DNA from: Mimachlamys varia
Taxonomy: Eukaryota; Mollusca; Bivalvia; Pectinida; Pectinidae
Assembly (NCBI GenBank): GCA_947623455.1
Contig: OX392532.1
Span: forward strand, 30,416,792-30,480,791
DNA length: 64,000 nt
Direction of reading: 5' to 3'
Part shown: positions 30,448 to 43,700 of the stretch, in pieces
Position numbering within the stretch: the stretch's first letter is position 1
Layout: the number at the start of each line of letters is the position of its first letter
Program-made: the position numbers and the translations under genes
Notes under the pieces: generated by a model
What the model was told of the DNA's origin: nothing
Databases searched by the model: none
The model's input: the letters and a program-made list of their open reading frames with translations, nothing else

Positions 30448-30901
30448 GGACGCTCGACCCTACGTGATACACACGTTTTGATTCTCGTTTTGTGGTGACA
30501 TAGCTTCTGATTTGTGTACCTGGTATTTGAAAACGGGGTATCAAATTTGTTCTACACAGTGATATGTCGCGATGTCAACAATGGCGAGATGAGAGGGGAC
30601 AGTTCAAGTCTTCAACTCAAGATTACGAGCAAATAAAGTATTATCACAACCACTCCTATTGCAAAACAACAACAAAAACAGATGTACACGATATCGACAC
30701 ATGGTCGGACACTGACAGCGACGACAACAGTATAGAAACAAAATCGGAATGTAGGCCTATTTTTTTGGTGTTTTTTACCAAAAATGAAACAAGTCATAAG
30801 AATGCTTAGATTTTCACAAAATCATCTCTACCTGGTAGCATAATCAACATATGAAAGTTTTAAGGAAATCTAGCGGTTAATTACGAAAGGGTCGAGCCTC
30901 C
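30448..30901 (+). mobile_element. TTAA-flanked non-autonomous transposon with a short ORF
   Basis: 454 bp between perfect TTAA sites (30444-30447 and 30902-30905). Inverted ends are GGACGCTCGACCCT and its complement with one change. TTAA duplication suggests mobilisation by a Kolobok- or piggyBac-type transposase. It carries the frame at 30564-30809. Confidence 0.75.
30564..30809 (+). CDS. Short ORF inside the TTAA transposon
   Basis: 81 codons starting MSRCQQWRDERGQFKSS with a polar, Asp/Ser-rich middle (DIDTWSDTDSDDNSIETKSE). A potential splice donor (GAAT|GTAGGC) follows that stretch near 30751, so this may be a first exon left from an autonomous parent. No domain is recognised; it may not be expressed. 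Confidence 0.35.
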   Translation: MSRCQQWRDERGQFKSSTQDYEQIKYYHNHSYCKTTTKTDVHDIDTWSDTDSDDNSIETKSECRPIFLVFFTKNETSHKNA

Positions 30902-31007
30902 TTAATGAAGTGATCATAATGTGTTTTTTCTTCAAAAGGGTCTGCAATTGATTATTTGTATATGTATACTATGGATTCTTGTTATCCATTCTGAACAGGT
31001 GTCCCCT

Positions 31008-31307
31008 CAGGGCTTTTTCTGGGGTCTCTCAGGGGCAGAAATTTGGCCCCATTCCCAATGAGATTTAGGTTTCATTTTTCCCAATTAAAGGACTTTTTTC
31101 CCAATCTGTTATTAGATCTACTTTAAAAAAAAAAAAATTTTTAAAACTGAACATCTGCATCAGTTGAAGAAGAAGCTATTCGAAGAGAAATATTGTCATT
31201 TTATTGCTTTTATCTGATTAAATTACATTGTATTATTTGTTGATTTTCGTTAATTTTTCCCAATTTCACTCAGGGGCCTTTTCCCAATTTACCCAGAAAA
31301 AGCCCTG
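31008..31307. mobile_element. MITE with CAGGGCTTTTTCTGGG ends
   Basis: 300 bp. Left end CAGGGCTTTTTCTGGG; right end CCCAGAAAAAGCCCTG, a perfect 16-bp inverted pair. The interior repeats the phrase TTTTCCCAATT several times. No coding capacity. Confidence 0.75.
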
Positions 31308-31994
31308 CCCCTATATCAGAGTGTCCTCTGTAACAAGTTTGACTGTATATATATATATGACATGAATTAAAATGTATATCAAGGACGGTTTACAGTAAGA
31401 AAATAGGTTGGACTGCCTTCCTTAGTGTTACAGGGACCATACACAACGTTAACCCATAAATGTTACAAAGAGTTTGTCAGTGGGCCAATTGTTACATTAC
31501 TATTTAGGTCAGTAATGTGTCCCACACGGCTGTGAAAGAAAACAACATGTATACCACAACACTATTTTGCCATTTTTAACCAAATGAGTGCCCTAGGCGA
31601 ACTTCTCAGAAATTGTATAAGAAAAATACACCAAGATCTTTACTCAAAATATTGGAACATAAAATTATGTATACTTTTGACACTGTAATTCAATTCAATT
31701 AAAGAATTTCGGCCCACATGGGGCAACACAGGAAATACAATCACAAAGAGATAGAGTAGCCAAAAGACAGATGAATGGATATATAAATATAGATTACAAT
31801 CACATAAACAATACTTTGACATGTAATATATGACTTGGAAGCAAGCTAGATTGACTATTACAAAATCAGTATACAATGGATACTACTACAAATATTATAG
31901 TTATCAAAGCAACCATCCTTCATCCTCCATTAGATCCCTTAACTGAGCACTCTTATTCAAAATGAAAAATGACCCTGCAATTTCCCTTGCATTT
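31308..31994. other. No recognised gene
   Basis: AT-rich; nothing supported. Confidence 0.45.
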
Positions 31995-31995
31995 A

Positions 31996-32382
31996 AGGCC
32001 CAGTATACGTAACTTTCGGCAAAACTTGAAGTGAAAATCAAGCCTAATAACTTTTGATATTTATAGATTTAGTTAAGGTTAAGTAATATCAACAATATTC
32101 AAGATAAATTCTTACATGGTTACCGGTACAGTAGCAGTTGAAACTTGGTATTTGTAAACATGTGTCCATTTTGATCTGTCTTCTAATAACTTCAGCTTGT
32201 TGTTGAAGTGGGCCCCACCTGAATTATTTTCAATTCTTTGGATTTTTCTTTCAGGAGTTTCTTGTAAGTTACCGCTCAGGTTTACTTCGTTTTAGACTTA
32301 TTTTTGCATGGATATCCACTGGATTTTTTTAAAGAATTTTTCAGAATCACGAAAAATTTCCTGGAGTTAGGTATATTGGGCT
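31996..32382. mobile_element. TTAA-type MITE, copy E
   Basis: Left AGGCCCAGTATACGTAACTT, right GGTATATTGGGCT, with a full-length interior collinear with copy B. TTTA precedes the left end; the right flank (TTGA) is eroded. Confidence 0.75.
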
Positions 32383-33395
32383 TTTGAATTAGTTATAATG
32401 TCAATATGAGTTATGTTGACAACTATGTCTAAAGAAGATACACTGACCTAATAGTTCCAGGCTGGATGACTTGTCTGGGAAATTCTGAAATTGCTTTACT
32501 TTTATAATGAAAAATATGTGACTTTATGATTTGCATTTTATTGTAAGAAATTAAACAGAATACTTCTTGATCTTATTGCTTATCAATAGAATTAGCAGGT
32601 ATATATTATTTTTTCTAGCACATTGACTGAACTCAATTTTCCCCAAAAATATTGAAATATTTTGAACACTGATGTTTGCCTGCGCCTGAATGCTAATATT
32701 ATTTTTCAAATGTCTGCTCAGAGCCCTTTCCAAAAATAGCTCACAAAAACCCTGAAAGCGTAACACCCTGTAGAAGGTGCTAACACTAACTGTACTATAG
32801 TATAATGTAAGGTCGTGTAGACATTCCATATTGACAATTCGGTCAATGTGTTATGTAGTACCAGTGCTAGCTAGTACAAACAGTTCAGTTACTGGGGTTT
32901 AAACTGGGATGTAGGTCACGTGAGGTCACATTGGGCCATTGATTTCTGGAACTACACCATTCGAATGTTGTAAAGCTCCCTATGATTAACGTAACATGGA
33001 CTGATCCAAATTATCTAGGTTAGGATATCCTTATTGATATTGAAAGGAGCTGTGAACTTGGCTGTATATATATTGTACATAATTTGTACCATGTGCATCA
33101 CAATATATTTCTTATGTATCATATAATTGTCCGCCGTGATGTCGGATAATTAGCACTGAAATTCATAATGTCACTGTTTTGCTGTATATATTTGAGAAAT
33201 GTGTTGCATTGTAGAATATACCATGTATATGCAATGTATTTATGGCACAAAGACATGTGTGTCTTTTGCTGAATAAAGAATTATAAAAATTATATTATCT
33301 TATACCCCCCACTTAATTAGGTAATATATTCACACAATAGCATCATCACAGGATCACATCTAAACTTGATCAGCTTTTAGTACCTAGTAGTCATC
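32383..33395. other. No recognised gene
   Basis: The minus-strand frame at 32551-32829 is not recognised. Nothing else seen. Confidence 0.4.
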
Positions 33396-33399
33396 TGTC

Positions 33400-33765
33400 A
33401 TCATTGAATGTCAGGTGGTCACCATTGCATGACCACCATTTAACTTATAAGGGAATTACAATTAGCTTGTGTTACAAGGTATCTCATGAATCCCTGGACA
33501 GATTTGGTTCATATTCCTACCATATATACACTGTAGCATCACATGCATGGTGAAAGTCTAAATCTGATTAGATTATATTTTGGTGGTCATCGGTCAGTGT
33601 TAAAGGTCAAAGGTCAGCGTTGACCATTAATTAAGGGAATAATTAAACAAGCTTGTGTACAAGATAATGGTCACGAATCCCTGGACACATTGGGTTCAAA
33701 TTCACACCATGGTTGTAATCGGTCAAGGTTAAAGGTCATACTTGATCGCTTTGTGAGGGTCGGGT
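33400..33765. repeat. Diverged tandem duplication, about 200 bp unit
   Basis: Two units share GAATCCCTGGACA, TTGGTTCA / TTGGGTTCA, CACCATG-like and GGTTAAAGGTCA / GTTAAAGGTCAAAGGTCA phrases in the same order (about 33475-33620 and 33650-33740). Confidence 0.5.
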
Positions 33766-34548
33766 GTATATCAGTCAGCAAGCCCCTGCTAAAAAGAGAC
33801 ATTTCATTTTGTTTGTTCAGATCTTGCCAATATTTGATCATATTTATCATATTTTTCAATTTTTCATCAGTACTTGTGAGACAGGTAACCTACTATACCA
33901 GGTTATACATACACTATACTACACAGATTTTAAAATTCCTGGTACATAGATAGCAGTATTTGGGGAAACAAGCAGTCACAAATTCTGAATTAAGAAAATT
34001 GTAGAAACTAGAATAATTAGGAATGATTTTAAAAATTTCCATTACATGTTAATAACTTAATATTAATAAATTTAATATAATTGTATGTTCCAGTCCACCT
34101 TTTAATGATTTTCATTGAAATGGAATTTATACTTTACAAATCAGAAATTAATCTATTTTTTTCTCCATTGATAATACCAAAAAATATCATTTAATTATAA
34201 CTCTAACTTAAGACAAATAATCTAGTGTACAAATGGGGCTTTCTGTTACATTTTAGATCAGTTCGCAAGAGAATGGTGGATGCATGCGTTCGCCGTTGGC
34301 AAAACCTATAGCTTTGTTGTTTATGTTATTGTGTAGTGTGTACTATATGACGTCAAATGCTGTTGGTTGTCGTAGGTAGACAGTACTAATGTAATACACC
34401 GTAACACTGGTAGATCCCAGTCCATTCTTCATCCTCTAAATGCCTAGCTACAAAATGAAGTTGATAAAATTGACAGATGTGCCGAAAAACCTTAAAATGA
34501 TTCTGATGAAATGTTAATGCTTACATTTTTGTTATGCCTCGCCATGAT

Positions 34549-34626
34549 GGGGGGGGGGGCATATAGTGTTATCCATGTCCGTCCCATCCCATCCCGTCCC
34601 ATCCTGTCCCATCCCGTCCTGTTCCA
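34549..34626. repeat. Poly-G plus pentamer/decamer tandem repeat
   Basis: A G run at about 34550-34558 is followed by repeated CCCATCCCGT / CCCATCCTGT units at about 34580-34622. Confidence 0.8.
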
Positions 34627-34846
34627 TGGTAATGTAATTATAACCAGCTGGGGATGGGGGCATTTATGTCTCACAGGCATTTCTAGTTGCTTATTAAAAC
34701 TAAAGATATAATATTCTGTATTTACTGTAATTGTGTTCAACTTTTACTTCTCACATTGTAGTCTGTATTAATAGTAAAAGCTATTATTCTATATTGCTAA
34801 GGGAAATTATTCTTACAGAAATTATCAACGTCTAGGTAAGAGATCA

Positions 34847-35001
34847 GCAGTATTCAGGCTGTAGACAGTGGTGTGTTTAGGTACACTACACGTTTTTGAT
34901 AGATGTTGTAGATGGACGTAATGCTGCTGTATGTACTGGTGTGTGTGGGCGTGATTGACATGCACATGTCTGTAAATTAGCTAGTGCTTGTGTACCAACT
35001 T
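34847..35001. repeat. Long direct repeat, copy 1
   Basis: About 155 bp, nearly identical to 35637-35795. Shared phrases include GTGGTGTGTTTAGGTACACT and GGCGTGATTGACATGCACAT. The SINE at 35012 begins just after copy 1. Confidence 0.9.
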
Positions 35002-35011
35002 AGTGGTATTT

Positions 35012-35260
35012 GAGGTGGTCGGGTGGTACAGTGGATATAGCGCACTTGCCTTTTGCCGAGGCAACTACTACTGAGTTTGATTATCTGACCAGACGTGAAA
35101 AGGTTTGGGGTCACCTTCCCGACCACATTGGTTTTCTTTGGGTACTCAAGTTTCTTCTCACAATAAGACCCCATCACACGCTAACATCTGGACCAACAAA
35201 AGTGATTAATATATTAAGTTGTATTATAATTGTTGTAAAATAAATAAAGTTTATATGTTA
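35012..35260 (+). repeat. tRNA-derived SINE
   Basis: The head has a good A-box-like GGTGGTACAGTGGATATAGC and a weak B-box region (GAGTTTGATTATCTGA). The body has ACCACATTGGTTTTCTTTGG, and the tail GACCAACAAAAGTGATTAAT then ATTGTTGTAAAATAAATAAA. Full-length relative of the split copy at 5750-6962. Confidence 0.75.
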
Positions 35261-35636
35261 TACAGATGTGCTGCAAAATCTTAATAATGATACAATTGAG
35301 AATGTTCAAATTGTAACATTTTTCGTTGCTAATTCAGTGTTCTCACTTAGTTTTGTAATAATTGGTTGACTTTGAAAGAATAGCTGGTTGAATTTTCACA
35401 TTCTGTAATGTTGACATATATAAAATTCTGAAAAATAGCCGGTTCAAAGTTGGGAATAACAGGCTTCTTTTGACGGCATTTCCGGCTACCGGCTTTTAAT
35501 GAGAACCCTGTGATTACATACATGTGTCTGTAACACTTGACCACATATCTTTATAAGGGAGATAACTGTTAAAAGAGTCACCAATATAATGTGTACGGTG
35601 GCAGTCCCTGGGCATATAAACATCTAGGTATTTTTA

Positions 35637-35795
35637 GAGATCAGTATTCAGGCTGTAAACAGTGGTGTGTTTAGGTACACTACACGTTTTTGATAGATGT
35701 TGTAGATGGATGTAATGCTGCTGTATGTACTGGTGTGTGTGGGCGTGATTGACATGCACATGTCTGTAAATTAGCTAGTGCTTGTGTACCAACTT
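35637..35795. repeat. Long direct repeat, copy 2
   Basis: Matches 34847-35001 with only a few differences (for example GATGGATG for GATGGACG). Spacing about 790 bp. Confidence 0.9.
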
Positions 35796-35989
35796 AATGA
35801 TATATATATACATGTTTGCAGAGTTTGATGGCCGTTTCTCTAGAATATTGAGTAAAAAATGAATGCTTATTATTTTGTTCGCTTAGATATTTGTTTCAAA
35901 CAAAGAGATTTTTTTTATCTGATAGAAAAAGATTATAAAAGGAAGATATTTAACCTAGTTATAAAAATTAGGAGGATGTAATTATATAT

Positions 35990-36250
35990 ATGTACAGATT
36001 AGCCTGTGTAGGCTAGTAGTAAAAACTAAGGGGAGGTAACATAAGCTAGTAGAAAAAGTAAGGGAAGGTATTTCAGCTTATCATACATAACTAAGGGGAG
36101 GTAATTATATATTATATTGTAGGATAAGTACAGAAACCAGGGGGATGAAAGCTAGAAGTACAATACAAAGGGGAGGTAAGCCAGAAGTAAAATAATCTAG
36201 GTGGAGGAAAGCTTGAAATAAAATACTAAGGGGAGGTAAGCCAGTAGTAA
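35990..36250. repeat. Tandem AGGGGAGGTAA-type units
   Basis: About seven irregular units of 30-45 bp built on CTAAGGGGAGGTAA and GCCAGTAGTAAAA, with outliers at 36950-37000. Confidence 0.75.
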
Positions 36251-36539
36251 AAAACTAGATGTGGTAAGCTTGTGGTATAAACAAGGTTTAACTTTCAAAA
36301 AAGCTGAGAGAGCTGACCAACAGCGTTATTTATTAGTGAGCAAAAATAGTATAAGCTGAGGCCAATCATTATGCAGAATCTGGTTAAGTTATGCTTATGA
36401 CTTATTTTAAAAAATTCAGAATCGTGGGAAAAAAAGTAAACTTTGACTTTTGGGCTGTAACGACTCGTCAGTTCAAGTTGTTTAAAGAATAAGGCTTATA
36501 CCTCAGTAGGTATAAGAATAACAATATTTCTGTCGTGTT

Positions 36540-36955
36540 AAATGATCCATTTATCTTTTATGACATGTATAACACTTCTGTTAATAAAAAAAGAGTTAAA
36601 CATTTCCCTTTCGGTACATTACGTAACAAAACAACAGCCCACAGCACGTGGAATCTAGCAGAATTATAAATTCGAAATAACCTTGTACAATACATTGGGA
36701 TCTCTCTGACTTTATCAAAGATAATTTTTGAGCAAGTAATCCCCAAAATTCTGTCTCTCTGAATGGTGAAATCACAGTCAGCAAGTACCAATCGCTGCGC
36801 ATCAATCATGTTTGGTGAGATGGTGAAATCACAGTCAGCAAGTACCAATCGCTGCGCATCAATCATGTTTGGTGAGGCAATTGCAATCAAAGAACAAAAC
36901 TTATTTATGGGAAAACACCTCAAAATGGCTGCTATAGCAGCTGATTCTAATTAAA
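36540..36955. repeat. Region with an exact 57-bp tandem duplication
   Basis: 36763-36819 and 36820-36876 are identical by eye (start ATGGTGAAATCACAGTCAGC). Minus-strand frame 36558-36923 passes through both copies because 57 is divisible by three, but no domain is recognised. Confidence 0.85.
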
Positions 36956-37700
36956 ACACTAAGGGGAAGTAATCGAGTTATAAAATACTTAGGGGAGGTA
37001 AGCTTTTAGGTGCTCAAAATCAATTAGAATATTGTAGTTGGTAAAGAATATGAAATTTGTATAAATCAGTGTATTTCATAGAAGTTACAACTCAAATATG
37101 CATTGCTATAAGTTGTAATCTTATTAATTTAAAAATTGCACAAATGTTTGATATGATACAGGTAAGATTTTAATTGATTTCATAAGAAACTAGATTCCAT
37201 CATGGTGTTGATTTACACATGTTATTGGATTACACTAAAAGAATATTTTGTAATTGTTGTAGCGACTACGTATTACGATTTCATCATTTGTATTGTTGGC
37301 TTTTACAGGATATCAGAAAATTCAGTGGTCGGTTTAAACATTATTGTGTATTATGTTTAAATTACATTTTATATTGTATTAAATCACTCTTTGTTTATTT
37401 TTGCAGATCATGGCTTCGGATCATATTTGGAGTGATGAGACGTTTATATAGTCTAATTACAAGCTCGTTATCAACCTAATACATCGGCAGGCATGGGAGA
37501 TAACTCTAGTTTGACACATTCCAGGAATATCAATATGTAGGAAACTGTGTTGATATATACTTGTATGTATATAATGTACAAAAACATTAACAATGTGTAT
37601 ATGATGCTGAATTATAGAACTAGAAGAATTTTGATCTCGTTTGGATATTTTTATCAATTTTGAATCTCAGTATTTCTTATCACTACGTTGAATTCCTGTC

Positions 37701-37792
37701 ATGGCTAAGGACGAAATCGACGCTGATTTACCGGCACAGGAAGCAGCTAAAGGATTCTACGCAAGATATGAACCAAAGGAACAGTTAGGGAG
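37701..37792 (+). CDS. PHKG: PHKG coding exon 1
   Basis: Residues 1-31 (split Arg). Starts [10 protein letters not shown] and ends EPKEQLG(R); donor AG|GTAGGT. The intron to exon 2 is about 8 kb and contains an alternative first exon. Confidence 0.92.
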
Positions 37793-40700
37793 GTAGGTAC
37801 ACTTTTATATAGATACAGCCCGACTTTCTTCAATTCTCATTGGCTAAAATATGGTCACAAAATATTGGCATTCAAGACTTTCATTGTGGACCATTAAATT
37901 CATGGAGGTTCATATTTTGTGATATTGACCTGATGTTTCTACTTTTAGAAACACTTGAGTCAATGTTACGTTTGTGACATCATAATCATTGGGACGTTAT
38001 AGTGCCCCACTGTAAATTCCATGCTTTATCGAGATAGATATAATGCAATTTCAGTCTTTTGCAAACAAGTTTCATGTCTAAAATAAAAACCAACGACTTT
38101 TGATTCGGCGTTATACCAACCTGATAGAATAAAAAATATGGACCTCAGGCTAGTGCCCTTTGGTTAATATTTGATTCTAACAGGTTAATATAACATTATA
38201 TTGACCTCACAAAAGGTCCATAATTGATAAATATTCAAGTAGTAACAATGAAACCTCAGGTAGTTTTGAATATTTGACAATTGACAATCAAGCTATACAT
38301 GTATAGCTATACCTACAGCTTTAGATTTTCCAATCCTGTTTCTTTTTAATTAATACTTTATTTTACATAAATATGAATCTTAAAGAAAAACTCATGCAAA
38401 ATGAAATCTCCTCATCAATATCCAGGGGTGCACATTAAAAACTCGTGTCTGGTCATTATATGACCCCCTGGGATTGTGAGTCGCAGGTAATTAATATTAT
38501 TGTAACAATTCACCAGAAAATACTGAATGGTTTTACATTTTACTGTATACCATCTTTCCCCCCATATAAATGCACTAAATATCAGATAGACTGAATATGA
38601 CCTATGAACTTTGTTGACTTTATTCAGACATTCGGTATTGTAATCCCTAAAGGTCATTAGGACCACTTGACCATTACAATTTAGCTTACTTGAATTTATA
38701 AAAGGCCCAATATACGTAACTTCAGGAAATTTTTCTTGATTCTAAAAAATTCATATAACCATGCAAAAATAAGCCTAAAACAAAGTAAACCCGAGCGGTA
38801 ACTAACAAGAAACTCTTCACTCCAAAATCGTATAAATTGAAATAATTCAGGTGTGGCCCACTTCAACAACAAGCCGAAGTTAGAGGACAGTTCAAAATGA
38901 ATGGTGTTTACAAATTCTCAGTTTCAACTGCTGCTGTACCGGTTACCGCGTAAGAATTCATCTTGGATATTGCTGATATTAGTTTATTTTTACTAAATCT
39001 ATAAATATTATAAGTTATTAGGCTTGATTTTCGCTTCATGTTTTGCCAAAAGTTACGTATACTGGCCCATTAAACACTTACATGTCATCCATTTGAAACT
39101 TCCATGGGAAAGACTGTACATGTTCAAAAAGTCACACAAGCATTCGGTCAGCTCTTACAGCAACTGACTTGACCAATTAATCAATTACAATTTTATAATT
39201 GACTTTACCAGGTTCCATGGAGTTATCCCCCCTATGTTGTTGCAAACTATTGTATATTTAAGTAAACAATAAAAAAACATACACAGCCATTTTTGATCAA
39301 TCATCGAATTGATAATACCAAATAATGATCGATCATGAAATTTCAACTGATTCCTGACACTATTCAGTATAAAGAAATGAGTGAATGGTTATATTATAAA
39401 GCTAGATCAAATGTGTATATACCCCCTTGGGACACAATAACCATTATCAATGACAAAAATTTAGTTGTTCTTTAAAGATGATATCTTAAAGGCTCACTAT
39501 ACATATTTTTCGGCACAATTTTAAGCGAAAATCAAGCTTAATAACTTATATTTATAAGATTTGGTTAATATTAACTGATATCAGCAATATTTAAGATGAA
39601 TTCTTACGTGGGTATCGGTACAGCAGCAGTTGAAACTCAGTATTTGTAAACATGCATCCTTTTTGGACTGTCGTCTAACTATTACGGTTTGTTGTTTTAG
39701 TGGTCCACACCTTAATTATTTTGAATTCTTTGGAATTTTCTGTCAAGAGTTTTTTGGTAGTTACCGCTCAGATTTACTTCATTTTAGCCTTATTTTTGCA
39801 TTGTTATCAACTGGATTTTTTTCAAGTTTTTTAAAAAAGAATCACAAAAAAATTCCCTGAAGTTACGTATATTGGGCCTGTAAATCTTACATTACATAAC
39901 AAATGAATTTGGAAAATTCTTTATTAGGGAGAGTTGGCAAGCATGTTACCATTCCGATAAAATATGTACATGAGGTATGCAGTTTCAATATCGATCGATA
40001 ATTTAAAATGTTCCTTCTATTCAATGATAACTTCAGCGAGATTGTAGTGGGATTATATAAGTGCTGTGCTTAGTTTATACAAACATTGTATGTTGATAAA
40101 TTAGAATCGGCACATTATGCATGGCGACAAGAAGACTTGCGTCTACCAGAAATGTTTAAGTTGAGATGACCTGCCCAGAAAGGCTATCTAAACTTATCTA
40201 ATGGAATGTGATTGCATATAAAATGATTATTATTGATGTGTATAATTAGAAGGAGGGAGATTAAAAGTCTCGTAAAACTGTTGAAAAATTTGGGGTCATA
40301 AAGCAACAAGAGTAACTCTTAAATTGTCTTACCTCATGATCAGTAATTATGAAGATAAGACAAATCAATTATTTTATGAATTCTATGCATATTATTAATA
40401 TTTGATCAGAAACTTGTACATATTTATAGATGAAATCTACGGACAAAGATACTGAAGTGTCATTTTCCTATACAGGGGTACAAGGGTATACATAATCACT
40501 CTTGCACTTGGCAGTTTTCGGTTAAATGATGCTGCCCAGACATTTTTTAAATAGATTGATCTTCTCTTTGTTTGAAAATCCAAACATTTTGGAAATACAC
40601 CAAGCAATAAAGAATTATTTATGAGTCAGTAACCTTATAATGCATTTCTTGGTTTGCTGAATACAGTATATAACTGCGTGTTGATTACCAAGTATTTTCC

Positions 40701-43700
40701 TTGTACAAATAACTTGTATATAAAAATATGTAAACAATAATCTAAGGGTTATGTATATATATGTGATAAGGTTAATGATTGATGTAATATATAAGTTGAA
40801 AACAAATATAACCACAGGCACTAGCCTCATGTCTATCCAACACCTGTAATATAATTATATAGGAGTTGGATAGATGAGGCTATAGTGCCTGTGATACGAC
40901 TACCAGATTTTATTTGTACAAGAGTCAAAACTGATTTTAATACATATACCAAGTTATTATATATCCGGTATTCTATAATGTGCCCTGAATTTAAATGTTC
41001 ATCTGCCAAAAATTTGGCATTTATATATAGTATGCACTGTTAAATTGCATTTCAGAGCTATATAGCCCATTGCAATTGCTATATTATAGGCATATTTAAA
41101 ATAATTCCCTTATTTAAAAAAAATGTAGACAACTCTTTTATTTTCCGAGAATGTTCAGTTCAGTTTTTATTACTTTAAATTGTTTGGTTCAACGAGAATG
41201 AATAGCAGAAATACTTGTAGACAATTTTTATTATATTGGCCTTTTAGTGCTTACTACATGTGCTATAAATAAACCCCAGAACCGCATGGAGAAAAACGTG
41301 AGTCTGTGTTCAGTAGGTCAGTAGGTGAATATTTTAACACAAGCAACGCCTCTCTGCATAGTACACATAGTTACAGATAAACCCTCTCATGGTACACATG
41401 TATGTTCGGATCTCGATACCAATGTAAAACTTAAAAAATGTTTTTTCAATTTAAGTATTAAAAATGGATATATGGTATTATTTCTGTAGTTTAATGTGTA
41501 TATGTGCATGGCATAATTCTTCCACCATGGTTCTTTTAAGTAACAAACCGATTTGTATATGTGAATCATTTCTCATTGATAAACTAATAATATATAATTT
41601 AATTGTTCTAATATGAATTTGAAGTTCAACATTTAAAAATGGGAGAAAGGAAATCATATCTAACAATTTAAAACAATTTTTATTACAGTTTATATAGTAT
41701 GCTGGTATGCACATTTCTGTGTTTAGATATGAATAGTGTGCTAAATATATAAACCCAGGGAGAAACATATGGAGAAAAACGTGAGCCTGCCGTCACTAGG
41801 TCAGAGGATCCTATTTTTATCACATAAGCCCCGCCTCACTTTAGATCCAGAGTAGCTTTATTCTCCCATTTTTGTTCAGATTATGACATCTGGCTACCAC
41901 AATAAACTAAAAATTCAAAACTTTATCAATTTGTGTCATAAAAATGAATATATAGGCAGTATTTAACTGTATCACCTGGCTCTTAGTGTTAGGTATAGGT
42001 TGATTGACATTACAAGGTCAGGATGGTTTCATAACATGAGGTCACAGTGACTTATGCTGCCAGGTTATTGTGAGGTTGTGCTGCCGGGGTTATGTGAGGT
42101 TGTGGTGGAAGAGGAGCGTGACAGTGTCTAAGTGAATGTGATGTTTAATTGATGATTAGGGATAATTTTCATGGAGTGAATTGTGAAAATAAGGATATTT
42201 TCACTGTCATCGGGTTAATCAGGGATGTTTTCACTGTCATTGTGTTAATTAATCAGAGATATTTCACTTGTCTGATCAGGACCGAATTGTGTTTAACAGG
42301 ATATAATATATTTTCACTGTCATTGTGTTAATCAGGGATATTTATTTTCTCTAGCAAGTTGTTAATCAGTATATATTTCACATTCGTCATATTGATGGGA
42401 GATATTTGCATGGTCAATTCATTGATCAGGACAGGAATATTTTCAATTTCATTGAGTTGATCAGGGATATTTTGCTGTCTTCGTGTTGATCAGGGATATT
42501 TCAGTGCCTTCATGTTGATCAGGGATATTTTGCTGTCAATTTGTTAATCAGTAATATTTTGACTTTCAGTGTGTTGATCAGGGATATTTCAGTGCCTTCA
42601 TGTTGATCAGAGATATTTCAGTGCCTTCATGTTGATCAGGGATATTTTCATGTTCAATTTGTTGATCAGGAATACTTTAATGTTTAATTTGTTCAATCAG
42701 TAATATTTTGACTGTCACTGTTATTGAGTTGATCAGGGATATTTCACTGCCTTCTGTTAATCAGGGATATTTTCACTTTCAATATGTTAATTAGTGGAGC
42801 CAAGGTATATATATAGGTTTCGGTGAGGTCACCTACCATACGTAAAATTACCTCACATTGTGACCCGAGGCACTCGCTTGAGAAAGTTACCATATTTTAC
42901 GTCATACATGTAGATTAGAAGTATATATCAGCTGTGAATAGATCACTGTGGACTGTAGTTATTTAGTCCTGGTTATCAGACCAACACTGACATCTGAGCT
43001 GACAGCAGCGGTCACATACAGTGCTGATCCAGTGCATCGGCTACCAAACTGCAGTATCGCGCCTCAGCACTGTCAGAGCCAAACTTTTTGTGATTCCTTG
43101 TATTGTGATGCAGATTAATCAATAATACATTCAGAAAAATTGTGTACTATCTCACATGTACAGTACATTATTGTGAGTTCTAATGTTTCCTGACCCGTAC
43201 AACCATTACCAGGTGGATTTATGTATATACAGCCGGATTTAGTTGATGTATAAAACCGGAATACTATCAGAATGGATTTCTCACCATGAACTTGGATCTT
43301 AAATCTGTACATTTGTGATCTGTTGAATGGTTTCCGTGTTAAGTCTATAATCTAGTCAGACTTATATATCAGTGAAAGAGTCTATATAGCCTTGCATTTT
43401 GTGTACAGATCTGTATGTGTATATGTGACTGATCCTCGGAGGGAGAAGTTAGTTTATTGTGATTAAGTAGGTAGGGGGCCTTAATTATTCCTAGCGATGG
43501 GAAGGTACAACGAAAATCCTCTCTCATTGAGCTCCGATAGTGACACAGTATGTCTGAGAGGACAGTTTGGGAAAGTTGACTTGAACATGATCAAGTGTAA
43601 TCACTGTGGTACCGTACACAACATGTGTAGTCGCAGAACCAAAAGTGAAAAACATAAACATAGACAGACACAGGACAGACAAACGCAGGACAGACAAGCG

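Larger units (their letters stand above)
37793..43496 (+). other. PHKG intron 1, 5' part; repeat-filled
   Basis: Holds MITE copies F and G, the hairpin at 40813-40893, a diverged duplication at 41240-41830 and the tandem array at 42140-42790. No coding signal seen. Confidence 0.6.

Noticed and set aside
36558..36923. 121-codon minus-strand frame
   Set aside because: It owes length to an exact 57-bp duplication; no domain recognised.
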